Source: Gammaproteobacteria bacterium | GTDB taxonomy: Bacteria > Pseudomonadota > Gammaproteobacteria > Steroidobacterales > Woeseiaceae | Length of the DNA stretch: 14,959 nt | Assembly (NCBI GenBank): GCA_030641695.1 | Contig: DAOWGY010000142.1 | Location: 1 to 14,959, forward strand | Direction of reading: 5' to 3' | Shown here: positions 1 to 6,118 of the stretch, one piece after another | Layout of the letters: every line of letters begins with the position of its first letter | Position numbering within the stretch: position 1 is the stretch's first letter | The notes under the pieces: model-generated | What the model saw: the letters and a program-made list of their open reading frames with translations, nothing else | Told to the model about the DNA's origin: nothing | Databases searched by the model: none | Translations under genes and position numbers: made by a program

Positions 1-762
1 AAGATCGCAATCCTCCGCGAGCAAGGTGTCAACAGCCAGTATGAGATGGCGGCGGTATTCATGCGTGCCGGATTCTCGGTCGTCGATGTGCACATGAGCG
101 ATTTGCTGGAGGGGCGCGACGACCTTGCGAATTACCAGGGACTGGTTGCCTGCGGCGGATATACTTTCGAAGAAGTCCCTGGCGCCGGCGGTGGCTGGGC
201 CAAATCCATCCTTTATCATTCACGTACGCGAGACCAGTTCGCCGCGTTTTTTGATCGCCGTGACACCTTCGCGCTCGGTGTCTGTAACGGCTGCCAGATG
301 TTGTCCCACCTGCGCGAACTGATTCCCGGTGCCGCGAACTGGCCACGCTTCTTGCGGAACATGTCCGAGCAGTTCGAGGCGCGCCTGAGTCTCGTCGAGG
401 TGGTGGAAAGCCCTTCCTTGTTCTTGCAGGGTATGGCCGGATCCCGAATGCCAATCGCGACCTCGCACGGTGAAGGGCGGGCGAGTTTCGACAGCGATGA
501 GGCCCGCTACGGCGCGTCGTACACGGTAGCGCTGCGCTACGTGGACAACTACGGTGAGGTTACCGATGACTATCCTGCCAATCCAAACGGATCGCGGGAT
601 GGAATTTGCGGACTGTCGAACGAGGATGGACGTGTGACGATCATGATGCCGCACCCCGAACGGGTCGCAATGGCCAGGCAGAATTCATGGCATCCGGATG
701 ACTGGGGCGACGATGGCCCGTGGATGAGGATGTTCCGGAATGTGCGGGTGGCCGTAGGCTAG
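1..762 (+). CDS. purL: Phosphoribosylformylglycinamidine synthase, C-terminal glutaminase part (5' end outside window)
   Basis: This is the last 253 codons of PurL, which converts FGAR, ATP and glutamine to FGAM in the fourth step of cytoplasmic purine synthesis. Only the class I glutamine amidotransferase domain is in the window, and the frame is open from base 1. The fragment begins KIAILREQGVNSQ, the usual start of this domain. The nucleophile is the Cys in GVCNGC (fragment residue 95, codon 283-285). The His and Glu of the triad are in MPHPERV (residues 218 and 220). The oxyanion region CGGYTFEEVPGAG is also typical. The long single-chain PurL of gammaproteobacteria is about 1290 residues, so roughly 1000 residues lie upstream. 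It ends at TAG 760-762. The following genes look unrelated, and I see no clear hairpin terminator after the stop. Confidence 0.96.
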   Translation, partial: KIAILREQGVNSQYEMAAVFMRAGFSVVDVHMSDLLEGRDDLANYQGLVACGGYTFEEVPGAGGGWAKSILYHSRTRDQFAAFFDRRDTFALGVCNGCQMLSHLRELIPGAANWPRFLRNMSEQFEARLSLVEVVESPSLFLQGMAGSRMPIATSHGEGRASFDSDEARYGASYTVALRYVDNYGEVTDDYPANPNGSRDGICGLSNEDGRVTIMMPHPERVAMARQNSWHPDDWGDDGPWMRMFRNVRVAVG

Positions 763-863
763 GCATCATGTTCGGTACTTGATCGCACACACACCGTCAG
801 AACAAGTTGAAACAAATGGCCGCGTTGCGCTCAAGAGCAGCCTGTCATGCCAGGGGGGATGTG

Positions 864-1298
864 ATGAACGACGAAAACGTTGGTGGTGTTCACTGGAGTT
901 TCTGGGCAATCGGCGCCTTCGCGCTAATCTGGAATGTCATGGGCGCCATGAATTTCCTCATGCAGATGAATGCAGACATGGTCGCCGCGATGCCCGAGAC
1001 ACACCGCGCGATAATTGAAGGCCGACCTGCCTGGGCTACCGGAGGTTTTGCGATAGGCGTTTTCGTCGGCGCATTCGGCGGACTCCTGCTCTTGCTCAGG
1101 AAGTCGTCAGCGTACTATTTGTTTGTCGCGTCGCTACTGGGCGTGATTGTGACGGTGATCCACACCATTGGCATTGCCCGTTCGACGATCGCCTTCAGTC
1201 CTTTCGAGATTTTGGTGATGATTCTGATGCCGTTGATCGTGGCGGCGTTTTTGATCTGGTATTCGAAGCAGGCCCAGAGCAAGGGTTGGATCAGCTAG
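864..1298 (+). CDS. Small four-helix integral membrane protein, function unknown
   Basis: This is a predicted inner-membrane protein of 144 residues. I chose ATG 864 because a purine-rich GGGGGGAT run ends 3 nt upstream and the residues before it lack family character. GTG 861 is the alternative. Four hydrophobic segments lie near residues 12-34, 57-78, 83-105 and 114-134. A polar loop (about 36-56, including MPETHRAIIEGRPAWA) sits between helices 1 and 2, and a short basic tail (SKQAQSKGW) ends the protein. The pattern WxIGxFALIWNxMGAxNF, then a PAWA start to helix 2, then a LLLLLR end matches a widespread uncharacterised proteobacterial family sometimes labelled 'sugar transporter'. I recognise this from memory and see no transport evidence. 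It stands alone between purL and the lipoprotein gene. Confidence 0.75.
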   Translation: MNDENVGGVHWSFWAIGAFALIWNVMGAMNFLMQMNADMVAAMPETHRAIIEGRPAWATGGFAIGVFVGAFGGLLLLLRKSSAYYLFVASLLGVIVTVIHTIGIARSTIAFSPFEILVMILMPLIVAAFLIWYSKQAQSKGWIS

Positions 1299-1527
1299 GA
1301 ACAATTGGCAAGCAAAGAAATGAAGAACTTAACTCTCGGATGCGGCGTCCTCGATCTTCATATCTTCTTTCCGTTGTCGCCGTCTCCCCAACAGGTCGAG
1401 TTAAGCTATCTCGACTCCCGAGGAAATCACACATTGATTATTGATACGAAAGCTGCGCTTGTGGGACTACACTTGGAACAAGCTGAAAAATGACGCTAAC
1501 TGATGAGTGAGATTACAAGGAGCGAAT

Positions 1528-1902
1528 ATGAGAATTCAGAGACTTGGCTTGGCGATCCCGGTTTTGATAGCGCTATCCGCAGCAGGCTGCGTCGGACCCC
1601 CCGGTCCTGAGGGACCACCAGGCCCACCGGGTGTTGCGGAATATGAGGTAGTAGTTGGTGAAACCGAGGTCAACGTAACAGCGGCGAAGCAGCTGCAGGT
1701 GGACTGCCCCGAAGACAAGAAGGCTCTCGGAGCCGGTTGGTCGGTACTGGATCCGACCGGTGCGATTCTGGACGGACGGGTGACGTATTTTCAGCCAGCT
1801 TTCGATGGCTCACACTGGTTGGTGAACGCACAGAATCAGAGCACTTTTGCGCCCGATTGGAAACTTCGGGTGCGCGTCATTTGTGCGAAAGTCAGCAGCT
1901 AA
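1528..1902 (+). CDS. Putative lipoprotein with short collagen-like stalk and a C-terminal disulfide-type domain
   Basis: This encodes 124 residues. ATG 1528 is preceded by AAGGAG (1517-1522) at good spacing, so it is preferred to an upstream start at 1507. A basic start (MRIQR), a hydrophobic stretch and LSAAGC give a lipoprotein-type signal with the acylated Cys at residue 21. The lipobox -3 position is Ala, which is weaker than the usual Leu. Four Gly-Pro-X triplets follow at residues 23-34. The remaining ~85 residues contain CPEDKKALGAGWSV (about 60-73) and a closing VICAK (Cys119). They resemble a domain often found after collagen-like repeats that carries a 'CPAGKKVLGGG'-type motif. Cys60 and Cys119 probably form a disulfide, which would fit an envelope location. 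Its function is unknown. Its neighbours share no obvious pathway with it. Confidence 0.75.
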   Translation: MRIQRLGLAIPVLIALSAAGCVGPPGPEGPPGPPGVAEYEVVVGETEVNVTAAKQLQVDCPEDKKALGAGWSVLDPTGAILDGRVTYFQPAFDGSHWLVNAQNQSTFAPDWKLRVRVICAKVSS

Positions 1903-1931
1903 TTGTCATGTGACGAAGGCAAGAGTCGAGA

Positions 1932-2324
1932 ATGAAGTGGAGTGACGATTACGCCACTGGCGTCCAGCGCATCGACGAAGACCACAAGATGATCTTCAGT
2001 ATGGCTGAAGACTTCCGCGCTGCTCTGGACACGGGAGGGGGTGGAGCAGTCTACACTGTGCTGCTCGACGCCCTCACTACGTACTGTCGTGGCCACTTTG
2101 GCTTCGAAGAACGGTGCATGGAGGAGTACCGCTGCCCTGTGGCCCAGAGGAACAAGGATGCCCACGTGAGTTTCCTCGAGACCCTGGCTGGGTTTCGCCA
2201 GCGTTTCGCGGTGAGCGGCTACGATCCCGCGGATGCTCGGAGCTTGGTAGACACCGTAGACCGGTGGCTGGCTAATCACATTTGTGATGTGGACATACAT
2301 CTCAAGCGTTGCGTGAGCAAGTAG
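1932..2324 (+). CDS. Bacteriohemerythrin-like protein with altered iron ligand set
   Basis: This is a 130-residue single-domain hemerythrin-fold protein, close to the usual bacteriohemerythrin length. These proteins bind O2 or sense oxygen and iron through a non-heme diiron site. The start MKWSDDYATGVQRIDEDHK is characteristic. Visible ligands are His18, His55 and Glu59 (HFGFE), His78, His116 and Asp121 (NHICDVD). The fifth histidine, normally four residues before His78 in an HxxxH pair, is Asn74 here (NKDAH). The protein is unusually cysteine-rich for the fold (Cys52, 62, 68, 118, 127). It has no signal peptide, so it is cytosolic. It lies 29 bp after the lipoprotein gene in the same direction and may be co-transcribed. 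It converges with the next gene, with only 41 bp between the stops. The fold is secure. Whether it binds two irons is open. Confidence 0.88.
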   Translation: MKWSDDYATGVQRIDEDHKMIFSMAEDFRAALDTGGGGAVYTVLLDALTTYCRGHFGFEERCMEEYRCPVAQRNKDAHVSFLETLAGFRQRFAVSGYDPADARSLVDTVDRWLANHICDVDIHLKRCVSK

Positions 2325-2365
2325 CGTGCACGCAAATCGGTACGGTGATGTCTGAGCTACTACTG

Positions 2366-2965
2366 TCAGGCAGACGAGGCCAGGTCGCCGCTGCCATCCT
2401 GCACGAAAAAGCGTCGCACCTTGAGCGCGCGCGTCAGTTTGCCGCGGCGCACGAAGCACTGGTAGAACATATCTTTCAACACTTCCAGAAGTATGCCGGC
2501 CTGAACGCGGTTCAATAACGGCAGTTCCTCCTCCTCACCGAACTCGAACAGTATCTCCTTGATCGGTGCGAAGCTGTCGTCGTCGATACCGGCGATATCC
2601 TGCGCGATCATGACTTCGTCGAATGCACGCAGCTTGCCGCCTTCGCCGAGCGCCGTGAAAGCGCTATACGCCGAGCGCCGGCACATCGAAGCGAACGCGT
2701 TGAAATTATTGCCCGAATAGCAGGACAGCGCCTCGCGAAACAGGACATCGGTGTGCTTCGGTAAATAAGAGAATGCGAAGCGTTCCTTTGGCCGCTCGAG
2801 TTCGACAAAGTTGCGGTACAACTCGACCCGATCGTCGTCAAACGACTTGATTGCGAAGCGCAGGAATACGGGCGCACGGCAGGAGTCGCACTGGTAGACA
2901 AGCCCGACATGCTTGGGCCTGGTTTCGATGATTCGCCCTGGGTCGGGGACAGCCTGCGGGCTCAT
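2366..2965 (-). CDS. DUF4145-like helical protein with half of a zinc ribbon; probably truncated by an upstream amber codon
   Basis: The open frame gives 199 residues from ATG 2965. Near the start, YQCDSC (Cys26 and Cys29) looks like the second knuckle of a zinc ribbon. It is followed by a beta-like VFLRFAIKS segment. From about residue 77, REALSCYSGNNFNAFASMCRRSAY and the following helices resemble the DUF4145 type, a helical domain of unknown function seen in stand-alone proteins and near defence nucleases. The last third is charged and helical. The frame continues upstream of this start: an in-frame ATG at 3025 leads into a first CPxC knuckle interrupted by TAG 2986-2984 (see the separate entry). 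The intact ancestor was therefore probably 219 residues. Translation from 2965, or re-initiation there, would give a protein lacking the first knuckle. The family assignment is by eye only. Confidence 0.6.
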   Translation of the reverse strand: MSPQAVPDPGRIIETRPKHVGLVYQCDSCRAPVFLRFAIKSFDDDRVELYRNFVELERPKERFAFSYLPKHTDVLFREALSCYSGNNFNAFASMCRRSAYSAFTALGEGGKLRAFDEVMIAQDIAGIDDDSFAPIKEILFEFGEEEELPLLNRVQAGILLEVLKDMFYQCFVRRGKLTRALKVRRFFVQDGSGDLASSA

Positions 2966-3025
2966 GCGCGAGTACCCGCCGCACTAAGGGCATTCGAGCC
3001 AGATCCTCTCGGCTTCATCGCTCAT
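2966..3025 (-). pseudogene. In-frame 5' extension of the zinc-ribbon gene, interrupted by an amber codon
   Basis: Reading the minus strand from ATG 3025-3023 gives MSDEAERIWLECP, then TAG (2986-2984), then CGGYSR, which joins the 2965 ATG without a frame change. The interrupted motif is C-P-stop-C-G-G, a zinc knuckle that would pair with CDSC 26 residues further on. The extension completes a canonical two-knuckle ribbon, so I read it as the original N-terminus. A single change (for example CAG to TAG) explains the stop. Alternatives are a sequence error, or a working gene that uses the internal start. Confidence 0.6.
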
Positions 3026-3245
3026 GAGACCCTGGTCTCTGTCCAGTATTAGTGCCATTCGCTCAAGCCGCTCGGTCGTGCCGGTCACCGTTATCGTTAA
3101 TTATCGGGCCGACCTTCATTGTAATGCCGGCCACTCATGCAACGCCGGTTAACCCAGTATGCACCATGGTTTTACCACGCTTGCTACGGTTCGACATAAT
3201 CCAATATGTGCGCTCCAGGCGCCCTTACGGCCGCAGCTATCGCTC
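3026..3245. other. Non-coding stretch upstream of the zinc-ribbon gene
   Basis: I see no convincing gene, RNA gene or terminator here. It should contain the promoter of the minus-strand gene starting at 3025, but no clear -35/-10 pair stands out. A degenerate palindrome at 3219-3234 (GCGCCCTTACGGCCGC, one mismatch in a 6-bp stem) may be a decayed partner of the adjacent REP unit at 3246-3269. Confidence 0.4.
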
Positions 3246-3269
3246 CGCGCTTCGAGAAGCGCTCCAACG
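3246..3269 (-). repeat. REP-type palindrome, single unit
   Basis: This unit reads, on the minus strand, GTTGGAG followed by the perfect palindromic stem GCGCTTCTCGAAGCGC (3262-3247). It is the same unit as those at 3325-3349 and 14476-14541. It stands 14 bp before the doublet at 3284-3349. Any inverted partner to its left is badly degraded. Confidence 0.8.
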
Positions 3270-3283
3270 ACCAATAGCACCCC

Positions 3284-3349
3284 TGTTGGAGCGGTTCTCG
3301 AACCGCGACCGCTATTGAGCCCACTCGCGCTTCGAGAAGCGCTCCAACG
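3284..3349. repeat. REP doublet (REPIN-like inverted pair) just after ettA
   Basis: Two 25-nt units lie in inverted orientation (3284-3308 plus, 3325-3349 minus), separated by 16 nt, 66 bp in all. Each has a TTGGAG head and a 6-bp stem with a 4-nt loop. The left unit carries the variant stem GCGGTT/AACCGC and the right one carries GCGCTT/AAGCGC, so both arms changed together and pairing is preserved. The whole pair can also fold as one long hairpin. Its right edge is 4 nt beyond the ettA stop codon, so it would be transcribed in the ettA 3' UTR. There it could stabilise mRNA or reduce read-through. There is no U-tract, so it is not a standard intrinsic terminator. Confidence 0.85.
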
Positions 3350-3353
3350 GCTG

Positions 3354-5024
3354 TCATTCGAGGCGCTTGTATTTGATGCGATGCGGGTTTGCGGCGTCCG
3401 CGCCCAGGCGGCGCTTGCGGTCCTCTTCGTAGTCCGCGTAATTGCCGGCAAACCAAGTCACTACTGAGTCGCCCTCAAACGCCAGGATATGTGTGCAGAT
3501 TCGATCCAAAAACCAGCGGTCGTGTGAGATAACCACGACGGACCCGGGAAATTCGAGCAAGGCCTGCTCCAGAGCGCGCAGGGTCTCGACGTCGAGGTCA
3601 TTGGTCGGTTCGTCGAGCAATAACAGGTTGCCGCCGGAACGCAGCATTTTGGCGAGATGTAGCCGGTTGCGTTCACCGCCCGAGAGAAGACCGATCTTCT
3701 GCTGCTGCTCGGAACCCCGGAAGTTGAAGCGGCCGACATAGGCGCGCGACGAGGTTTCGTAGTTACCAACCTTGATGAGATCCTGACCGCCGGAGATCTC
3801 CTCCCAGACGGTCTTGCTGTCATCGAGGCTGTCTCGGGATTGATCGACGCTCGCGAGTTGCACTGTATCCCCCAGACGAATCGTGCCCCCGTCAGGCTGC
3901 TCGTCGCCGGTAAACATGCGGAACAGGGTCGTTTTGCCGGCGCCGTTGGGCCCGATGACACCGACGATGCCGCCCGGCGGTAGCTGGAAACTCAGCCCGT
4001 CGATAAGCAACTTGTCGCCGAAGGCTTTTTTCAGGTTCTCGACCTCGATGACGATGTCGCCGAGCCGTGGTCCCGGCGGTATGTAGATCTCGTTGGTCTC
4101 GTTGCGTTTCTGGTAACTCGATGACGAGATTTCGTCGAACTGCCGCAGACGCGCCTTGGATTTCGCCTGGCGCCCCTTGGGATTGGCGCGTACCCATTCC
4201 AGTTCGGCATGGATCGCTTTCTGCCGTGCCTTCTCGGACGCTTCTTCGTGCGCAAGCCGTGCTTCCTTCTGCTCGAGCCACGATGAGTAGTTGCCCTCCC
4301 AGGGAATGCCGTATCCGCGATCGAGCTCGAGTATCCACCCCGCGACGTTGTCGAGAAAATAGCGATCATGCGTTACGGCGATCACGGTGCTCGGATACTC
4401 GTCGAGAAAGCGCTCGAGCCAGGCAACCGATTCGGCATCGAGGTGGTTGGTCGGTTCGTCGAGCAGCAACATATCCGGTTGCGACAGCAGCAGCCGGCAA
4501 AGCGCTACGCGGCGCTTTTCACCACCGGAGAGTTTGCTTACGTCGGCGTCCCAGGGCGGCAGGCGCAACGCATCGGCTGCGATTTCGAGCTTGCGGTCCA
4601 GTTCCCATGCGCCTTCTGCGTCGATGGCGTCCTGTAATTTGCCCTGTTCCTCGAGCAGTGCGTTCATCTCGTCGTCCGACATCGGTTCGGCGAATTGCAT
4701 GCTGATCTCGTTGAATCGGTCGACGAGGGCCTTGGTTTCGGCAACGCCTTCCTCGACGTTACCGCGGACGTCCTTGCAGGCATCGAGTTCGGGTTCCTGC
4801 GGGAGGTAGCCGATCTTGATGCCGGGCTGTGGCCGGGCCTCACCGTCTATATCGGTGTCGATTCCGGCCATGATGCGCAGCAGGGTCGATTTGCCGGAGC
4901 CATTCAGGCCCAGCACGCCGATTTTCGCGCCCGGAAAAAACGACAGCGAGATGTCGTGAATTATCTGGCGTTTCGGCGGGACCACCTTGGCCACGCGGTT
5001 CATCGTGTATATGTATTGCGCCAT
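3354..5024 (-). CDS. ettA: Energy-dependent translational throttle protein EttA (ABC-F ATPase)
   Basis: This is a cytoplasmic ABC-F ATPase that binds the ribosomal E site and gates the first elongation steps according to ATP/ADP level. It has 556 residues, against about 555 in E. coli. The first ATPase domain has Walker A GLNGSGKST (39-47), signature LSGGE (165-169), Walker B ending DEPTNHLD with catalytic Glu190, and switch His219. The linker (about 245-320) has the basic helical P-site-tRNA interaction region with NPKGRQAKSKARL. The second domain has Walker A GPNGAGKTT (358-366), LSGGE (447-451), catalytic Glu472 in DEPTNDLD, and His501. The start MAQYIYTMNRV and the near-end RIKYKRLE are typical of EttA rather than Uup or YheS. 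It has no membrane segments. It diverges from the deacetylase-family gene across 50 bp and is followed by a REP doublet. Confidence 0.96.
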   Translation of the reverse strand: MAQYIYTMNRVAKVVPPKRQIIHDISLSFFPGAKIGVLGLNGSGKSTLLRIMAGIDTDIDGEARPQPGIKIGYLPQEPELDACKDVRGNVEEGVAETKALVDRFNEISMQFAEPMSDDEMNALLEEQGKLQDAIDAEGAWELDRKLEIAADALRLPPWDADVSKLSGGEKRRVALCRLLLSQPDMLLLDEPTNHLDAESVAWLERFLDEYPSTVIAVTHDRYFLDNVAGWILELDRGYGIPWEGNYSSWLEQKEARLAHEEASEKARQKAIHAELEWVRANPKGRQAKSKARLRQFDEISSSSYQKRNETNEIYIPPGPRLGDIVIEVENLKKAFGDKLLIDGLSFQLPPGGIVGVIGPNGAGKTTLFRMFTGDEQPDGGTIRLGDTVQLASVDQSRDSLDDSKTVWEEISGGQDLIKVGNYETSSRAYVGRFNFRGSEQQQKIGLLSGGERNRLHLAKMLRSGGNLLLLDEPTNDLDVETLRALEQALLEFPGSVVVISHDRWFLDRICTHILAFEGDSVVTWFAGNYADYEEDRKRRLGADAANPHRIKYKRLE

Positions 5025-5074
5025 TTCTCGATCGTGATGGTTAAGGAGCGCGCATTATCCGGTATGCTGCGCCA
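5025..5074. promoter_or_regulatory. Divergent intergenic region between ettA and the deacetylase-family gene
   Basis: These 50 bp separate two divergent start codons, so promoters and leaders for both genes must overlap here or extend into the coding regions. A TATGCT hexamer at 5063-5068 could be a -10 box for the rightward gene, giving a very short leader. No convincing -35 box accompanies it. GAGAA just upstream of the ettA ATG on the minus strand is a modest ribosome-binding site. Confidence 0.35.
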
Positions 5075-6025
5075 ATGAGCGACCCCGTTCTCGTTTACAA
5101 GGGCGACGCGATCGCCGCTTACGGTTTCGGTGATCCACACCCCTTCGGCATCGATCGACACAACGTCTTTCACCGCGAACTGGCCGATTCGGATCTTGAC
5201 GACTCGATTCAATACGAAGCGCCGCGGCGCGCGAGCGTCGATGAGCTCGCGTTGTTTCATACGCCCGATTACATCGACAAGGTGTCGCGCATGTCACAGG
5301 AGGGTCGCGGATACCTCGACGACGGCGATACGCCGGCTTTGCCGGGAATCTTCGATGCGGCTTCCGATGTCGTCGGCACCACACTTGCTGCCGTCGACGC
5401 GGTCATGCGCGGCGAAGCGAAGCGCGCGTTCGTGCCAATCGCAGGATTGCATCACGCGGCGCGCGATCGTGCCGCCGGGTTTTGCGTGTTCAATGACTGC
5501 GGTGTTGCCGCCGAATATCTGCGTAAGAAGCACGGTCTGAAGCGTGTCGCCTACGTGGATATCGACGCACACCATGGCGACGGCATGTTCTACGGTTTCG
5601 CGGACGATCCCGACCTTATTTTCGCGGATATCCACGAAGACGGGCGCTATCTCTATCCCGGCACCGGCGCGGCGGAGGAGACCGGCACGGGCCGGGCGCG
5701 TGGCACCAAGTTGAACATACCGCTGGCGCCCGGTGCCGATGACGCCGAATTTCGGCTGGCCTGGCGCCGGGTCGAGGCCTATCTGGACGCCGCAGAGCCC
5801 GAGTTCATCCTGTTTCAGTGCGGTGCCGACAGCCTCGAGGGAGACCCGATCACGCACCTCTGTTACACGGAGCAGGCGCATGCCGACGCAGCCGCCACGC
5901 TGTGCCGCCTTGCCGACAAGCACTGCGCGGGACGAGTCGTCGGGACGGGCGGTGGCGGCTATAACCGCGAAAATCTGGCACGTGCCTGGACCCGCGTCGT
6001 ACAGGCGTTCACCGAGGCCGCGTGA
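5075..6025 (+). CDS. Histone deacetylase / acetoin-utilisation (AcuC) superfamily zinc hydrolase
   Basis: This is a 316-residue cytosolic arginase-fold metallohydrolase. Bacterial members remove acetyl groups from lysine, polyamines or similar amides. The class I-type active site is complete: the paired histidines GLHH (126-127), a GFCVFND loop (136-141), zinc ligands Asp164 and His166 in DIDAHHGDG, Asp252 in QCGADSLEGD, and the catalytic Tyr297 in GGGGY. The GGGGY tyrosine favours deacetylase chemistry over variants that lack it. The N-terminal part (YGFGDPHPFGIDRH) matches the AcuC/HDAC-like start. ATG 5075 is the first in-frame start in the 50-bp gap. The substrate cannot be read from the sequence. 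Neither neighbour (ettA, divergent; glyA, 93 bp downstream) suggests acetoin use, so protein or polyamine deacetylation is only a guess. Confidence 0.9.
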   Translation: MSDPVLVYKGDAIAAYGFGDPHPFGIDRHNVFHRELADSDLDDSIQYEAPRRASVDELALFHTPDYIDKVSRMSQEGRGYLDDGDTPALPGIFDAASDVVGTTLAAVDAVMRGEAKRAFVPIAGLHHAARDRAAGFCVFNDCGVAAEYLRKKHGLKRVAYVDIDAHHGDGMFYGFADDPDLIFADIHEDGRYLYPGTGAAEETGTGRARGTKLNIPLAPGADDAEFRLAWRRVEAYLDAAEPEFILFQCGADSLEGDPITHLCYTEQAHADAAATLCRLADKHCAGRVVGTGGGGYNRENLARAWTRVVQAFTEAA

Positions 6026-6118
6026 ACCTGTACGTGCAAACCGGCCTCTACACCGTGGCAATTTGCAGGTAACATCGCCCTCTTTTCCACGCCCGCCCGA
6101 ATCCGGAGACCCCCGCCG

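Noticed and set aside
1305..1493. 62-codon plus-strand ORF between the membrane protein and the lipoprotein gene
   Set aside because: It begins with TTG or a late ATG (1320) without a ribosome-binding site, has no recognisable motif or helix pattern, and has composition unlike its neighbours. The 1299-1527 gap shows no other gene or clear terminator.
2309..2518. 69-codon plus-strand ORF after the hemerythrin gene
   Set aside because: It overlaps both the hemerythrin end and the antisense of the zinc-ribbon gene, and its composition is what the opposite strand would force.
3246..3349. CRISPR array interpretation of the clustered repeats
   Set aside because: The units alternate in orientation, are themselves palindromic, number only three, and lack regular 30-nt-scale unique spacers. 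They are REP elements.
3284..3349. Intrinsic terminator for ettA
   Set aside because: The hairpins are strong but no T-run follows on the ettA strand, so only a REP element is called.
3149..3467. Several short ORFs on both strands around the repeats
   Set aside because: Their apparent repeats of residues are just translated REP palindromes. There are no start signals.
5294..6061. 255-codon minus-strand ORF
   Set aside because: It is antisense to the deacetylase-family gene, with no recognisable domain.
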